From Ridgeia piscesae (Eukaryota; Annelida; Polychaeta; Sabellida; Siboglinidae), in assembly GCA_025642075.2 (NCBI GenBank), contig JAODUO010000529.1, forward strand, positions 315,001-379,000: DNA of 64,000 nucleotides. Reading direction: 5' to 3'. Shown here piece by piece: positions 1 to 14,412 of the stretch; positions within the stretch are counted from its first letter, which is position 1; every line of letters begins with the position of its first letter. Made by a program: the position numbers and the translations under genes. The notes under the pieces were generated by a model. The model was not told the DNA's origin. It made no database searches and saw only the letters and a list, made by a program, of their open reading frames with translations.

Positions 1-413
1 TATATACCTTGACTATTAGCATAACTACTGCATGGACCGATATATGTATGTACAATTGCATCGGAACCGTAAAGACAATTTCTTACGATTCTCCAGACAT
101 ATCCCCAAAAATACGGCGTCACCTAAGGCGAAATCATGGATTCTTTGCAATATGGACTTTTATTGTGGTAATTCTGACAATTTCCTAAATATTACGCTAT
201 GCGGCTATGTTTATGTATGATGACATAACTTGGCCGTGACTGAGTGAAGTACAAACAAAAAGCATATCGTTGTAGCAAGTTTACACAATAGTAGGACTAC
301 CCTAGCCTAGGCCTACGTTTACGATGTCGCTATGGCCGTATGGGTGATGGGCGGCTATGCGATATCGTACGTCACACGCGCATCATTATATTAAATATGA
401 AACGTCAATTTGT
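1..413. other. Left edge, no gene recognised
   Basis: AT-rich DNA with only short open frames and no splice-flanked coding segment or repeat that I recognise. It ends at the 8-bp target duplication of the hAT element that starts at 422. Confidence 0.5.
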
Positions 414-449
414 TATGAAACCAGGGGCGTCTATCCGGTCTTAAAAGTG

Positions 450-2008
450 GGGGCGGAACCGATTAATTACATTTATATATATACATGAATCTTTCGTTGG
501 CGCGGCAATGTTTAGCTGTTGAGTATTGTTAATGTCACGCCGTAGTAGACGAAGGTTGTTGCAAACAACAGACGCAGCAGCTAACATCCCGGCAACAGTT
601 GTCTCCGCACTTTGTAGCACTGTGTTGAAGTTTTCGAGGCACTCGATCACCGGGATAGACGCCATGAGTCCAAGTACACATTTCGCAGAAGACAGGAGGC
701 TGTGGATGAGGTTAACCCTCGCTGCTGTGCTGCTACCAAATGTAGACGATGCCTCATCAAGTGCCCCCAGCACGTCCGCGAAGTTGCCGAGGACGGCCCT
801 AGTGGCAACTCCACGTGACAGCCAGCCAGTCGGACAGAGCGGCTTCAGAGATGAAGGGGCAGGATTGTCGTCCGTGACATGTTAATCTAGGTACACTCTC
901 TTGAATTTGTCCGGTGAATTGTAGAAGACGCCCAGTTCCTGCACCACGTTCAGAGCATCGCGGAGGAATGGTGCACTCTCGGTGGCCTTCTCACAGATCA
1001 GGTGGTGATGTGTGCACCGCAATGCGTGTAGTGCGCTAGTGGTTGTACCGTCTTGATCAGAGCCTGGCAACGCTGGTATTTGCCCGACATGTTGCTGGCT
1101 CCGTTTGCGCTCTCATGTGCGTCATGGGGAGGTTGAGCCTGAGTAGTGCGTCTTGTAACATGTTGCTGAGGCTGGCACCAGTCGTCTCAGATACGCTGTA
1201 TAGGCCGAGGAAGTCCTCGTGAACATCGTATGCATCGTCTACATATCGCACACATATCGCATCCTGCTCAACGCCTTGCTCGTCTTGAGTGCCATCGACA
1301 ATTACCCCAAAATGGTCAACGTTCTTACAAATACCTCGCAGCACCATGTGTGCCATGACCTTCAGCCGCTCGTTTTGAGCCGTAACGCTGGTGTAAGAGG
1401 TTGTACGCGTCAGCCACCTCTTTAGCACGTCGTCATCGCCGCTCCGCAGCTCTAACAACTTTGCGAAGTTGCCGTCGCTTGCCTCTTTGCCGCGTATTGC
1501 TAATCCCTGCTGCGCGAGGTATTGCAGGGTCGTCACAATCTTCACCAGAGCGTTGCGTGCCTTCCAGGTGATGCGCACTCAACTGCGCGTCAACGTCGGT
1601 GTTGGAAGACCGGAATATCAGGTTGCTATGATAAATCATGTGCGCAGATGTCTTTTTGTGGTTTTTGAATTTCTCAATTGCCTTCCTCCAGTTGAAAAAA
1701 AAGTTCGAAATGAATGTGACCTCAGAACAGCGCGCCACGCCGGTCAAGTAAACACTTGCTGCTTTAGCACATGTAAAACAGAGCACTCCGCCAAGGTCAG
1801 CGTCGAAGTGAAGCCACGGATAGCTTTCAAACCACGTGCGCTGGCAAGACAGTGTTCGCTTAGCGAGTCGTTGCACTGGTATGCAGCCGACGTCCCTTGG
1901 CTGGTACAGCACCGACGGCAGGATGGGCAACGTTGCTTGTGGTGTGCTGCTTCTCTCTGTTTTCTCTCCAGCAGCTTCATCGGCAACTTCGACGTCCCCT
2001 ACTTGCAA
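450..2008 (-). pseudogene. hAT transposase remnant, TTF zinc finger plus DUF4371-like (ZMYM1-like)
   Basis: Read from 2008 down to 450 on the minus strand. The first open part (2008-1433) has a TTF-type zinc-finger core: WFESYPWLHFD followed by GGVLCFTCAKA, then a lysine-rich NWRKAIEKFKNHKKTSAH stretch. The next part (1578-1057) resembles the DUF4371 domain of ZMYM1/hAT proteins: GLAIRGKEASDGNFAKLLEL, then the FGVIVDGTQD catalytic-type motif. At least two frameshifts follow, near 1100 (before a GASNMSGKYQ-like motif) and near 885. The last open part (773-441) is a helical segment with no dimerisation domain before the element end, so the C-terminal half is missing. It is a dead cut-and-paste transposase. 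Confidence 0.8.
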
Positions 2009-2130
2009 CAGAGCCTAGCTCCGCTTGGCGTGGTATAGCAGTACAGAATCTTTTAATATACATCGCAGAGGGCAGAGGCACATGTATATGTTTGATTACA
2101 ATAGACCTACACAAAAAGTGTAGATGCGAA

Positions 2131-2500
2131 AACTTTCCGATTGACGTTTCTGCGCATGCGCGATAAATGTAAAATCATCAATGTGCAGCAAAACTATTAA
2201 AAAACATTGTTTTTAATGCCATGGGCTGTTCGTAAACTCCCCTGTATTGATCACTATGAAGAGTTGCTTAAAAATCCGTTCAATACAATAACATATTACA
2301 TTTGTTTCAATCACTGTCACGGATTCAAAACTTCAAAACCATTTTGCCTCGTGTTAATATGCGACAAATAACTTTGCTGAGAGGTTATATACATCCTAAC
2401 GAACAACCTATAGTATTTATACCATAAATGCTTTGTTCGTTCGCTGCACATTGATGGTTTTACATTTAACGCGCATGCGTAGAAACGTCAATCGGAACGT
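2131..2500. mobile_element. Foldback/MITE-like element nested in the hAT element
   Basis: About 58 bp at 2131-2189 recur in inverted orientation at 2442-2500 with only a few mismatches. The shared core includes TTCCGATTGACGTTTCT, GCGCATGCGCG, AAATGTAAAA and ATCAATGTGCAGC. About 250 bp of non-coding DNA separate the arms. No clear target duplication is visible, so the exact ends are uncertain. Confidence 0.7.
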
Positions 2501-2860
2501 TTATAAGCCGGAAAAATGAAAAGGCTTACGATCATAATGTTGCTATCAACAGTGGAATAGCCACCGGGGCCGTGGCCCTCCCCCAATGACCGCAATTTTT
2601 AAAGGTAGATTGAGGACCTATAACTGCTTGCCTGATTCATAGAATGACAAGGTGCAGCTATGGCCAGCCAAGCAATTTATCTAATCGATTTTCTAATGGG
2701 TTGTCGGAACTTCATATCGCGAGGTTATTGTCGAGCTACTAGTACTATGTAGCGGCTTTTAAGAGAGGGGAGTGGTGAGTCAGGTTATATGCGTACATTT
2801 TTCTCTGAACTGAAAAGTGGGGGGACGCGTCCCCCACCGATCGACACCCGTGTGTGAAAC

Positions 2861-5800
2861 GATCGTAGTAAAGTAAAGATACCCCTCACATGCGTATGTA
2901 TTAATTTAGCAGCTGTTGTTTCATGTTTGAACACTGCATCCGAAGCCGTGCCGAAGAAGGGAATCCTAAAAACGACGTCCACAACTGACAGAATGACATT
3001 CGACGACGAGATTCCTGAACACAGAATTAACAGTGCTATCATTTATTGTCGCTTGTTCCTTCTTTTTCTAAAAGTGGAAAATGAAACAAAACCTGCATAT
3101 CTATATTCCGCTATCATCATCTTCACATTCCTGTGCACTGTCACATAATGTAACATTTTGCAATGTGCAAAATATGTATGGTTTCTTACCTCCGGCTCCG
3201 CCGTGTGCGCATGATTCAATGATGGACACAGGTGACGATTACAGTGCCCTCTTCATAAGTAGGCAAAACTACCTGTTATGCTCCTCTTTGGCTTTGCATG
3301 TCCTCAATCAGGAGTGAAGTTGACCGTGGTTACCGTTTCCGTCGTCTTTTTCTTCCTCTTCTCTTTCCTCACTTTTCTCACGCTATACGTTCTCGATCAA
3401 CAATCTCCATTTCCTTCTATATTTTGCTGTTAGTCTGAGCCTCTTGTTGTCTTATAGCCATTTTTTATTTCCCATACTTTCAACGTGACCGGTCGGCTCA
3501 TTTTGACTCACTCAAAAGTTCCTCTATACGTACGTGTGGCTGGCAACATACCACACCTATTAACGCATGGTGCAATAAAGTTTTGCAGTAACACATTTTC
3601 TCGTATTTTGTTCAACCTTCAGTATCGATGGATTAGGCTACTTTCTCGAACTATAATCGTTATGATGCCATTTAAATTAGCATAGCCACGTGTCCACGTG
3701 TAAATTACACAGATTAATAATAGTTATGTAATATTAGTACTAAAAAGGTACGTACGTAGAACTAAAATCATGCATGTCAAATTTGTCGTATAACGCTGCC
3801 ATTTGCAGTGACACGTTTTTGTGATAAATTAATGTATGTAGGATATTGTTGGTCTATTCAATAGACTTGTAATCTTGCACATACATAAATTTAATGTAGA
3901 GAACATAATATACAAGGATGAGGCAAGAATGTACATACTTGTGTCCAATGTGGTCCTTGGATCAAGACATTTGAAAACCGACTGATATTACATTCATAAT
4001 ATACCACTTATAAAGTAAAAATTACAAAATATGTAAGACCTGTATGTAGATTACTCGGAAGGAGAAACTATCGATGCTGAATTGACTGCCCCCAAACAGG
4101 GACCGAGTTATCTAAAAATCAGGCTCGTGTATGTCTCGAACAGGACCGAATTGACAGGTCGGTCGACATGCATGCCTGGCACTTGTCCATCTGTCCAGGC
4201 CATGATAACTGGTCCGTTACGGCCAAACATATGAAAGCTACCATGCTACGCAATATTCCGAGTTTGGATGTCCAATCTCGGAATTCCAAAACGGGACAAG
4301 ATGGTGGACGTCCAATACCGGTATTGACAATTATTCCGAGATCGGACATAACAACACATGCACAGCGTTTCTTTCCCCAGGCCACAGAGTTAGATCATTA
4401 ATCTTTCCCCTATAGACTAGAGTGACAAGCTGGCCTGCTGCATGGAAGGCGCTGTGGACCACTGGCTGCCATCTACTTGCCAGGCAGAAAGTGCTGTACT
4501 GACTGGCAGGATATATAGAATAGAACTTTTGAGCAACGTAATAAATGTAAAAGAAAGTCTGCTAAAACGAAATGTTTAAACAACTGGATAATGTGTCGTT
4601 TTGTGATAATTAGCCAGAAAAGATAGCCCAGTAATAAGGTGCTGCAGTGGCCAGCCTGGGGCAGGGTGTTTAAGATGTTGACTTAAATTCATGTGTTGGG
4701 GCCGGGATCTTGTTTCACTGTGGTTCCTTGGCAATTTTGAATAATGATCCAGTGGGAAGCGCTTGTTAGGTCCAATTTTGGGGAAAGGGTGGGGCCTTTT
4801 GAAATGCCCTTTTATCCTCCGCGCCAAATATCCCAGATGGAGACTATGGACTTTTAGGGGGGATTTAACCCCTGGTTCAACCCTTAATCCATTTGCTAAA
4901 TACAAACCCCGTCAAAATTGTGAAGTTTTTGCCCCAAGAATTTGGCTTACTGCGGGTGTGTAGCGTTACAACTGTACCAACCGACAGAAAACAGGATCCG
5001 GAATATACCATCGTCCCGTCATTAAATGACCAAACTAATTCTGTTTAGGGGGACAAGATAGGGAAACGGTGGTTATTTTAAGGAAGCCTGTTACTATGAC
5101 ATCCCTGCTATTTTGTTGTAGTTTGCCTAATTTTATTTATTCATTGTTATTACTATTGACACAGTATAATTAGTTAGTTGACCATCTTAATATTACTACT
5201 TTTCTACCTTTCTACATCTTCTACTGCTGTTGTTGGTCGTATTGTTGGCAGCTCTGTTTTGTTGTTGTTTTCCATATTTTGTCATCCACTTTGCATGGTC
5301 TGTTTTTAAATCTGTGAAATTGTAATTCATTATATACGTCTGGGTGTTATCGCCAATGTATTTGCAGGACGGGCTTCAGTTGGTTCATTTTTAAATGACT
5401 TTTTGGTAAAACACCACAACAATTGTGGATCAGGTAGAATAACAAATTTAATAGTACTAAGCTGTATACTCACCCCTAACACAATGAGACACTGTATACT
5501 AAGTGTAAGCCTGTTGATTTGTTTCACACTGTCATATTAGTGAAGCAACTGTTTGAACACATTGTACACAATTAAACAACACTGGCTAACTGATGTCAGT
5601 AAATAAATAACGTGATAATTATGTAGAAAACCTGCTGCAGTCCTATGTATATACGGTGCCTGCAGTGGCTTTTTGCCTGGCAGTTGCATGGCTGTCACCA
5701 GCCCATGTTGACTTCAAAGTATCATGTGTCAACTGATAGCGGCCGAGCGATCTTGTTCTACTGGTGTGTTCTATTTATATCTATGCCCCAGGCAGAGTTG

Positions 5801-6237
5801 ATGGGCTTAAAAGTGCTGCCACCTCACGGAGCCTGGGTAACCGCGGCTAAATGTTAATTGGCTCCAACGTTTACGCAGGCGACCCCGCTCATCCGCCCGT
5901 TTGTGGTCCGCCTTTTAGTATGCCCCCTCTGTCCTCCGCGCCAACATATCTCGGCGAGGGGAGATTTGCTGACTTTATAGCTGATTAAAAAATAACCACA
6001 ATTCACCAGTTGCAATCTCATCATTGCTAATAAAACATAACTTCCAAGAAATACATAATATTTCGATTAATTGTTTTTCAGCCCCGTTTTTCTAAGAACT
6101 TTTTGGCCGGAATTAGTGCGGAGTTGTGTTGATGACGTATGAATTCGCACCTGCTAGACCAATGAGGCCGTAGGTTATTGTGACACCTGTAAAGTAACTT
6201 TTGCGCCGTTAATAGAACGGCTGAATAACTTTGCTAA
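2861..6237. other. Non-coding stretch upstream of the CD164-like gene
   Basis: No gene or transposon protein recognised. A pyrimidine-rich stretch at about 3315-3430 resembles the one at 48673-48800, suggesting an unclassified dispersed repeat. The open frames at 4119-4401 and 4576-4963 lack domains and splice context. The region just before 6261 presumably contains the promoter and 5' UTR of the gene below; no TATA box is obvious. Confidence 0.4.
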
Positions 6238-6260
6238 ATCCAGCATTTCTTGCAGCCATA

Positions 6261-6318
6261 ATGAAGCAGTTCGTCGTTTATAGCGTTATCTGCATCGTGG
6301 CACTGACATTGCCATATT
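6261..6318 (+). CDS. Exon 1, signal peptide
   Basis: Starts MKQFVVYSVICIVALTLPY, a short basic N-terminus followed by a hydrophobic core, and is cut by the donor GTAAGT at 6319. 58 nt, so it ends in phase 1. The first in-frame ATG (6261) fits a secreted or membrane protein and was chosen for that reason. Confidence 0.75.
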
Positions 6319-9300
6319 GTAAGTAGTTATAGAAGCATACACTGAGTAAGTTGAAAGTAAACTGTATCGTAACCAAAAAGTTGCCAAGTTAAATTTATGA
6401 ATAATTTATAATTGAGTCGTGCTACACTTTTCGACCAGTACTTGGGATTATTAGTGTCGTACGACTGTCAGTGTGTAGATTTTACTCTAGAAACTACCAG
6501 TATAAGTGGCTAACACAATCTGAGAGACGTGAGCCTCAGGCTCAGAGAAACTGAGGTGGTTAAATCTGTGAAGGCTGAACGACTGACTGATCTTGTTCAG
6601 ACTTCCGCATCAGTTCTGTTTAGACTTCGGTCTGGTCAGCAGTATACGTATAGTGTTTATTGAACACTTTAAAAGTCTAGGGGCATGTGGATGGGTGAAT
6701 TTGGAAGAAAAAAATAGGACGAGACTATTCGCAGACAAATAAGGTGTGTGCGCTTGTGCTGCCACAGTGGAACGTTGCTGTCGTGCTTTTATCAACTTTA
6801 TTTCAAGTGTTCAGCAAGTGTGCTTTAAATGTTTAATTTTATATCTGTGAGCAGAGTGAACGTTCATGGATTATTATGATGCCAACAGTTTCAACCTGGA
6901 CATTTGTACTTTCGCGGATTTTAACGATTTTATGAGACATTCCTCCATAACTACTGTGCCATATCCAGTCAACTGTGACCAATCACTTATTAAAACCGCC
7001 AGCTGATTCAGGTGTGTCACCAAACATCCAAATCTGTCATGCATGTCTCCAGGTCAATCTTCTATGACTTAAAACAATTGGGCATTTGCAACGCTCCGCC
7101 GACTCAAAAGAGGGACAACAGGCGGTTGTAGACAATGCCGGTGGCCAGAGACAATGCAATCCACCAGCATGAACACAACAGTGTCGTCTCTGAACAACAG
7201 TGTTTTAATGTGTCAAAGTGTGTCGTCTTATAATCGGTTACTACCAAGTGGAACATATCGGCCTATAATTACTTCATGGGGAGCCAGCAAATACCATGGA
7301 CTGACAATCAAGAATGTTTTGGTGGACATGGATGTGAACTGTTAAGCCAGTTTACACACTTATAAATGTGTCTGATGACCTGAAATGGACTACAAACACA
7401 CATGTGACACAATTTTCACTCACTTTCAAGGCATAACTTATAACTAACAATATGTATGACCCAGTGGTTTTGGAAGACTTTTTTGCTCCTTTATTTGTTA
7501 TCCGTCCACCATATTTCTACCTGTCCATATTCGTTTTTTATCCGTCCAAATGACGGGTTGACGGGTCTCTACATAAAGCTATGCCAGCAAGACACTTGGC
7601 TTACTCAAAAGACCACTGCCATGCGGCACCACCACAAGTGAGACAAACGGCATACGAGGTACTCGTGCGACCAACGCTCGAGGTTGCTCATGCGCCTGGA
7701 CACCTCACACAAAGACAGGCATTCAGACAATAGAGCGCGTACAAAGATCCGCTGCGCGGTTTATCACCGCAGAATTTCATGTGTCAGTGATATGTGCACT
7801 AACCTAATGTGGAACTCCTTGTACACACAAAGGCGCATAAGAGATGTCATTATGTTTAAAAAAAATTCACCACGGACTAATGCGCATGCAATGACAGGAC
7901 TGTTGATTAGTGGTTTCATTCAAGATGGAGTTATCTACTTCCACTCCATTCAGCCAGCCCAGTGATCAGAATGCAGTTGTTATCAATAAAGTTTATGATA
8001 GTTCATTGGAAATTTGTCAGGTTGTATGATGACTATCGGTCTCATGAGTGCCAGTTCTCTTTCTTCAGACAAGGCAGTGGAATTATTTATCTGGTTTTGG
8101 ATGGGTAAAATGTGTGCTTGGATGGGTAAAATGTGTGCTTGGATGGGTAAAATGTGTGCTTGGATGGGTAAACATTTGAGGCGCTAAAAGAAGCTTAAAT
8201 TTGATCTTTGTGTTATCCGTAATTTTTTCATTGAAAATGGGGATCACACATTCACACTTGAGTGTGCACGGATTGTTTAATATTTCTGGACACATGTCTA
8301 ATGCCTTTAATAACATGCTAATTCACAATCTACCAGGATGTTTTTAGACTGGCAAAAATTTGATCCTGCGTGTACACCTGGGACTAGTTTCATGAAGAGC
8401 TGTAACTTTACACGCAACTAGACAGTATACTGATCATCGCTAAGTTGATGTAGCTTACAGCTGGTTTCATGAGACCAATTTAGCATTCATGTAATTGAAT
8501 TGATTTAGAACTTACCTAATTAGGTTGGGGTTGGGAATCCAGCTTAGGAGAAAAATCTCTTTTTCTCCTAAGCTGCCACCTTTGTCGTGTGTACCAGATG
8601 CCAAGCTGTGATGAATGTAAAGGATATCCAGTGTAAACACAGCTAAGAGCAGCTATGGAGGAGAGTCGTGAAATGCAACTAGCGTAACTTTACAATGTTT
8701 TAAGCTTTCAACAAGTTATTGACTGCTACAGTATTGTGAGGACGCTTTATGAAACTGGCACCTCTTTGAAGATCCCCGTAGGAAGGTCATTGATGAAGAC
8801 GAGGAACAAAACTTGGCCCAAGAATCGGTCTATGCTGCAGAGTTGTAGGGCTCCATGTGTGGCAGGATGAGCTGCTGACTTGTACCCATTCAACACATCC
8901 CTTTGGGTTCTTCCAACTTTCGAATATGCTGCCCATGAAAAAGGTGTTGCACTTTTCAAAAATGGCAAGATTTTGAAATTTTAATAAAGATCCTGTCTTT
9001 CTTATTCAAATTGATCGACCACCTTTGAATAAAAAATACAATGTGAACACTTGATAAATGCAAGCAACATACTGTGGAAGTTTGCTGTGAAATCAGTATT
9101 TATAAAACAACATGCCGTTTATTCAGTCAGTCTTGTGTCTTGATAATACTTGTATGTCGGATAATTTATATCCCATTTCTTAGGTAAATAAAATACATTT
9201 TATGGAAATGTTATGCATTCGAAACAAAGTCTGCCACATATGTGTGTTTATTTACTAAACTCTGGATAATTTATGTTTTCAGGTTCAAGAGCAACTTTGC

Positions 9301-10029
9301 CTCCGCGTAAGTTATTGAAGCATTGTACTTTACAACAAATATTTTTAAAAAGTTATACAATGAATTTAAAACTGCTGGTTCTACTATTATACTTATACTA
9401 CAAGTTATGTACGAGACCTCTGTTCAAGCTTACCAGCAATGTTGATAAAACTAATACAAGTATGATGTATTGCAATGACTAGCAAAAATGTCCATCATTG
9501 ACAAGATAGTTTGGTATCCAAGATATTAGAAAACACACATCATTGTAACACTTGTTACATAAACATTGTTATAGTATTAGTGAGTCACGCACGTGTAGTA
9601 ACATTCACTCTGTTCAAAATGATGATGGTTGGATAAAAAATAGCCACAGATTCATGCCCACTGATAGGCTGTAGTTCTAAAATATAATAGTTATAATATT
9701 GCTACAGAATTGGCAAGAGAGTACATGAATTATGTCGGCATCTACTTAAAATTTGAAGCTACATATTCCATGACGCATGGCCACTAATGTCCAAGAGCAT
9801 TTGTGTGGTTTCTGCAACTGTTCAGTTACTCTTGCTGTACTCATTACATTGTATATTCTTAGCAATTTTGACATAATATATGTATATATATGATAGGGGT
9901 TATATCACGATTTGAGGGGAAAAGTTTATTTCACTACGTCAGCGTGATTCTGAACTAAGGTTGGTACATGTTTGGGTGAAATTCTTGATTTGGCGTTTAT
10001 CATGTTATTACTCATAATTTATATACTTA

Positions 10030-10077
<48 letters not shown>

Positions 10078-10114
10078 TACGTTATAGTATATATATTATA
10101 TATATTATGTGTGT

Positions 10115-10164
<50 letters not shown>

Positions 10165-13100
10165 GGGTTTGAGGACAAAACAGATAATGCCAACACATTT
10201 TTTTGGCCCAAACATGTACCAACCTTAGCTCAGAGTCACGCAGATATAGTGAAATATACTTTTTTCCTCAAATCATGATATAAACCCTAGGTATTATTTA
10301 TATAAATATATATATACACATGTGTATATATATATATATTATATCAAAATTTAAATAATATAACAGCGATTTGTTCAGAGTTTGGTATTTCAAACAGATA
10401 GAGGTGTTCATATCATGGGGTTGTAGATCAGTACCTAAATATTTGGTGTTGACGGCCAAGCCATCTTGGAAGAGATCATTGACACAAGAAATATGCATCT
10501 CATTTATAAAATTCATGATTAGGAAGCAGTGTTCAAAGTATATGCTGACCTGGTAGTCATCGCCTGCCTACCTTTCTCAGAAAGCAATCACGTTACATAG
10601 CTGCATTCATTAAAGGAAGAAGGATACATCAGTTTATTGTAGAAATTACCACCAGATGGTAATGTTTACAACAACAGATGTACACTCACTGTTGCCCAGT
10701 TCTTCATTGCAAAATGTGGCATTCACAAAGTATGCATATGGTGGCATAGTTATTTTGTAAAAACCAGAAACATGGTAGGTAATTTGCTAATTTTGGTAAG
10801 ATTATGGTGTTCACATTCTTGTTGAAGCCCCTTGGTATATAGCAAGAACCAAGCCAATGACCATGAGATAGTTATAAGCCACAGGAACAGGCCCAAGTGA
10901 CAAAGTTGACACAGTTCACTGTGCTGGTGACAGTGACTCTGACTTGTGTGACACTTGTTATAAATGTTCCGACTCTTGCTGTTACTATTAGACGTGAATG
11001 TGAGTCTGTGTGATTCTTGCCAACAAAAAGTTCACAAATGGCTGGCAGCCAGTTCCTGCTAATATTTAGTTGAACTGCAGTTCGTCAAATCCAATGTACT
11101 CATTAAACCCATGAAGGAAACTAGAACTTAATGAAACATGGACCTGTAACGTTATTGCCAGACCAGTACATTTTGAAGTTGCAGTTCCAACTGACCAGTA
11201 GTCACCTTTTTGAATTGAAGGTCGAAAACTGTTTGGGAGGTATGACATCTGTCTGGTCAAAGATTATGTTTTTGTCATAAAGAAATACGTTTGGGGTAGT
11301 GCTGGTTCGATACCAGGTTTTCTTCGATACCGATCGATACCTGAATTTTGTGCGATACTCGATACTTACGTTGTATGTCTAATATTCACATAAAACACAG
11401 TTCACAGTAGAAGCACAGTATGCAACAGAAGTAGTGCTGGTTTGATACCAGAATTCTTCGATATCGATCGATATATTGCTGGCTCGATACCAGAATTCTT
11501 CGATATCAATTGATACCAGATTTTTATTCGATACTCGAAATTTACCTTGGAAGTCTAATTCAGTACAGTAGAGATCTCCAAAGAAACACACTATCCACTT
11601 AGAGTAATGCCACAGAAACACACACAATGAAATATGATAATTTTAGTCATGCAAACAATGATTAATATGCAATTTTCATTTTATTTAAGTAAACAAACAA
11701 CAGTTTCAATATAAGTGATTACTGTTGTAAAACTAAAAGGTAATTGTAATATAATATTAAAACAATAAAGACAACTGCAATGAAATACCTAGTGACAAAT
11801 ACTTTAATTAATTGCACTGAATTATTTAAAATTAATAACAGTATTTCACCCCAGTTGTTTGCAAATACACTATAACGCAGCGTAATTTCAAGTTAACGTG
11901 TCATCTAAAGTTACCATCAACAATTATGTACAGCTGAAACATAACATACAAATAATATATTATTGCTAAACACACATGGTCTATCACTTATAATAGTGCA
12001 AGCAGAGTTGCACATTCACAGTTTTTTTATTAAGTGTATCGTAAAGATAATTAATGATTTAACATCAAAACTGTATAGATTACAATAAAATAACACTAAT
12101 TAATAATAGAAAAAATATTAATTTAAATTACAATAATTTTGTACTTCCCAGTTTAATATAAAACTTAAATTACCACGTTATCAAGTACACATAACAAGCC
12201 CCATAATGATTTTGCAACTGTTTTCAAGAACAAGTCGGTTTCTTCCTCTACCTCTGCCATTGGTGAACCTGTTTGGACAGTGCCAATAACAGTAGATGCA
12301 GAAAGTGTATCGTCATGGTGTATGTCACTTCTTGACGCTGTGGCCGCAGTAGTAGATTCGGCAACCGATGGTGATTCGCTTTGACTGTAACTAGATGTCC
12401 ACTGCGTGCTCATTGTCGAATGTTTCAATAGAACACGTTTCGAGTCGTTACGACGTCGACGTGTCCTTCGATGAAAGTTGATCATCACATTTTAATAGTT
12501 TCTTGAATGGTGGACAGTGACTTGTTTCGTCAAATTCGAGGTATTTCCCCCGCAATCTTTGGGGCGCTTTTGGCATAGCAGACACTCTTTGTTGGAAAAC
12601 TGCCAAATTAGCGAGACGAATGTTGCGACTTGTTGTCGTTCGTCTTGGTTGAGGGAGTCGAATACGGCAAATGGTGGCGCCACCAAACAGCGCCACCAAA
12701 CGGAACCCGGATAAACAAAGCTTGCGCATGGCGCTAGAATAATTATTTATATTAATAATACTATTATTAAATTAGTTTCATAAATACTAGTGCGTGGAAT
12801 AAACACTCTATAAAAATACCATAGGATGTGTGTTTTTGTACGCGTAACCGTAAGTAAAGTAGGGAGACAGACAGCATGGATGGTAGTGCCACCAAACGAG
12901 AGAGTCGCAAACCTTCGTTTGGATAACCAAAGCTAAGCGACGTATGACCTAGGCTAAAACAGTTATTATACAGACTAACTCTACAATAAAGTTTTAGAAA
13001 ACAATTCACATTTGATTTTATAGTATTTTTTAAACAGCCACGTCTAAGTCAAGTTAAGCAGCGAAGTCGTAGTTCCCGTAAACAACGACGTCATCGACAA

Positions 13101-14274
13101 CGATGTTGCGCCTTCGCATCGACGTCGTCGACTGGACTCGATGTTGAAGTATCGAGGTATCGAAGGTATCGAACAGTGGGCATTCGATACCAAAAATATC
13201 GAAGTATCGCGATACCACTAGGTATCGGTATCGAACTTTCGCAAGTATCGCGATACTTCGATATATCGAATATCGAACCAGCACTAGTTTGGGGCCAGAA
13301 ATTTATCAAAATGTACAATGTGCCCTGTCTTTGACAGACCACGTTGTTAAGCACTAGGTCACATGATGTGTCAGTTTATGGATCTGTTACATAACAACCA
13401 AGATGTTTTGTTGATTTAGATCTTTGGTGCGTTTGAAATGTTTTTATAACATAGTTTCTGTTTTAGCGCCAACTACTGCAACACCTGCGCAATCTGGATC
13501 TGTGCAATCTGGATCAACGACATCTAAACCGCCAACAACTACGAAACCTAACGGTAAATGACATGGTTCTGAAATGCTTTCTTCTTGAAATTGTGGTAAT
13601 GTAATAGCTCAGGGGTACATCATCAGAATATCAACTAGAGGAACTGGGTTCAAATGTGCTGCCATGTAAACTTTGGGCAAGTTTTTTCACTATACATTGC
13701 ACCAGTTCAATGATTGAAAACCTGGCTATAAACAGTGGTGAATATATGTGTACGAGTAGTCTTTGCGAATTAATTGCCGCATGGCTGAATGCAGAGAAGC
13801 CGCGATAGTGTTCCATTGAACAGGTCTGCATGGGAGTAAAGTGTAAAGCACTTTGAACAATCCTGAGGATTGGACACTGCGCTATATAAGAACTTGTATT
13901 TACCTTTTTTATAAATACATATGACTATTGAAGAATTCCAGTTTCTAACAGGCTATCTGTCATTTCTTCACAAACTTGATATTTCTGTAACTGTCATTAA
14001 TTTTATGATTCTTTACAACTGGTGTACCCAGGTAGTTTTGAATCACAAATGGTCGTAATTATTCGTTCGCCTGTGTAATTTGATATAAAGTTTACTAATG
14101 GTTCGTACACTTTTTAAAAACTTTATGTCATACAATAATAGATCATTGCAGAAACATTCAACTTGTATAAAAATCAAATGACGTTGAATCTGTATTGGTT
14201 ACATTCTTTTCTGTTTACAAATCATGACATACTTTTGTTATGCTTCCCTTCTGTTTCTTATGACATGTTAAATG

Positions 14275-14322
<48 letters not shown>

Positions 14323-14373
14323 ACTGGCTACAGTGCTATAACATAATAATTATATATAAAAAATCTGTGTGTA

Positions 14374-14412
<39 letters not shown>

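Larger units (their letters stand above)
422..2852 (-). mobile_element. hAT-superfamily DNA transposon (ZMYM1-type), degenerate
   Basis: The left end reads CAGGGGCGTCTATCCGG and the right end is its imperfect inverted copy (about 11 of 14 bases match in GATCGACACCCGTG). Flanking 8-mers are TATGAAAC at 414-421 and TGTGAAAC at 2853-2860, 7 of 8 identical, as expected for the 8-bp target duplication of hAT elements. The interior holds a broken minus-strand transposase (about 450-2008) and a nested foldback element (2131-2500). Both ends carry AAAAGTGGGGG in the same orientation just inside the termini. The transposase lacks its C-terminal half, so the copy is not autonomous. Confidence 0.8.

Noticed and set aside
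4576..4963. Overlapping frames of 66-109 residues on both strands
   Set aside because: No domain, no splice context, no similarity I recognise; likely chance.
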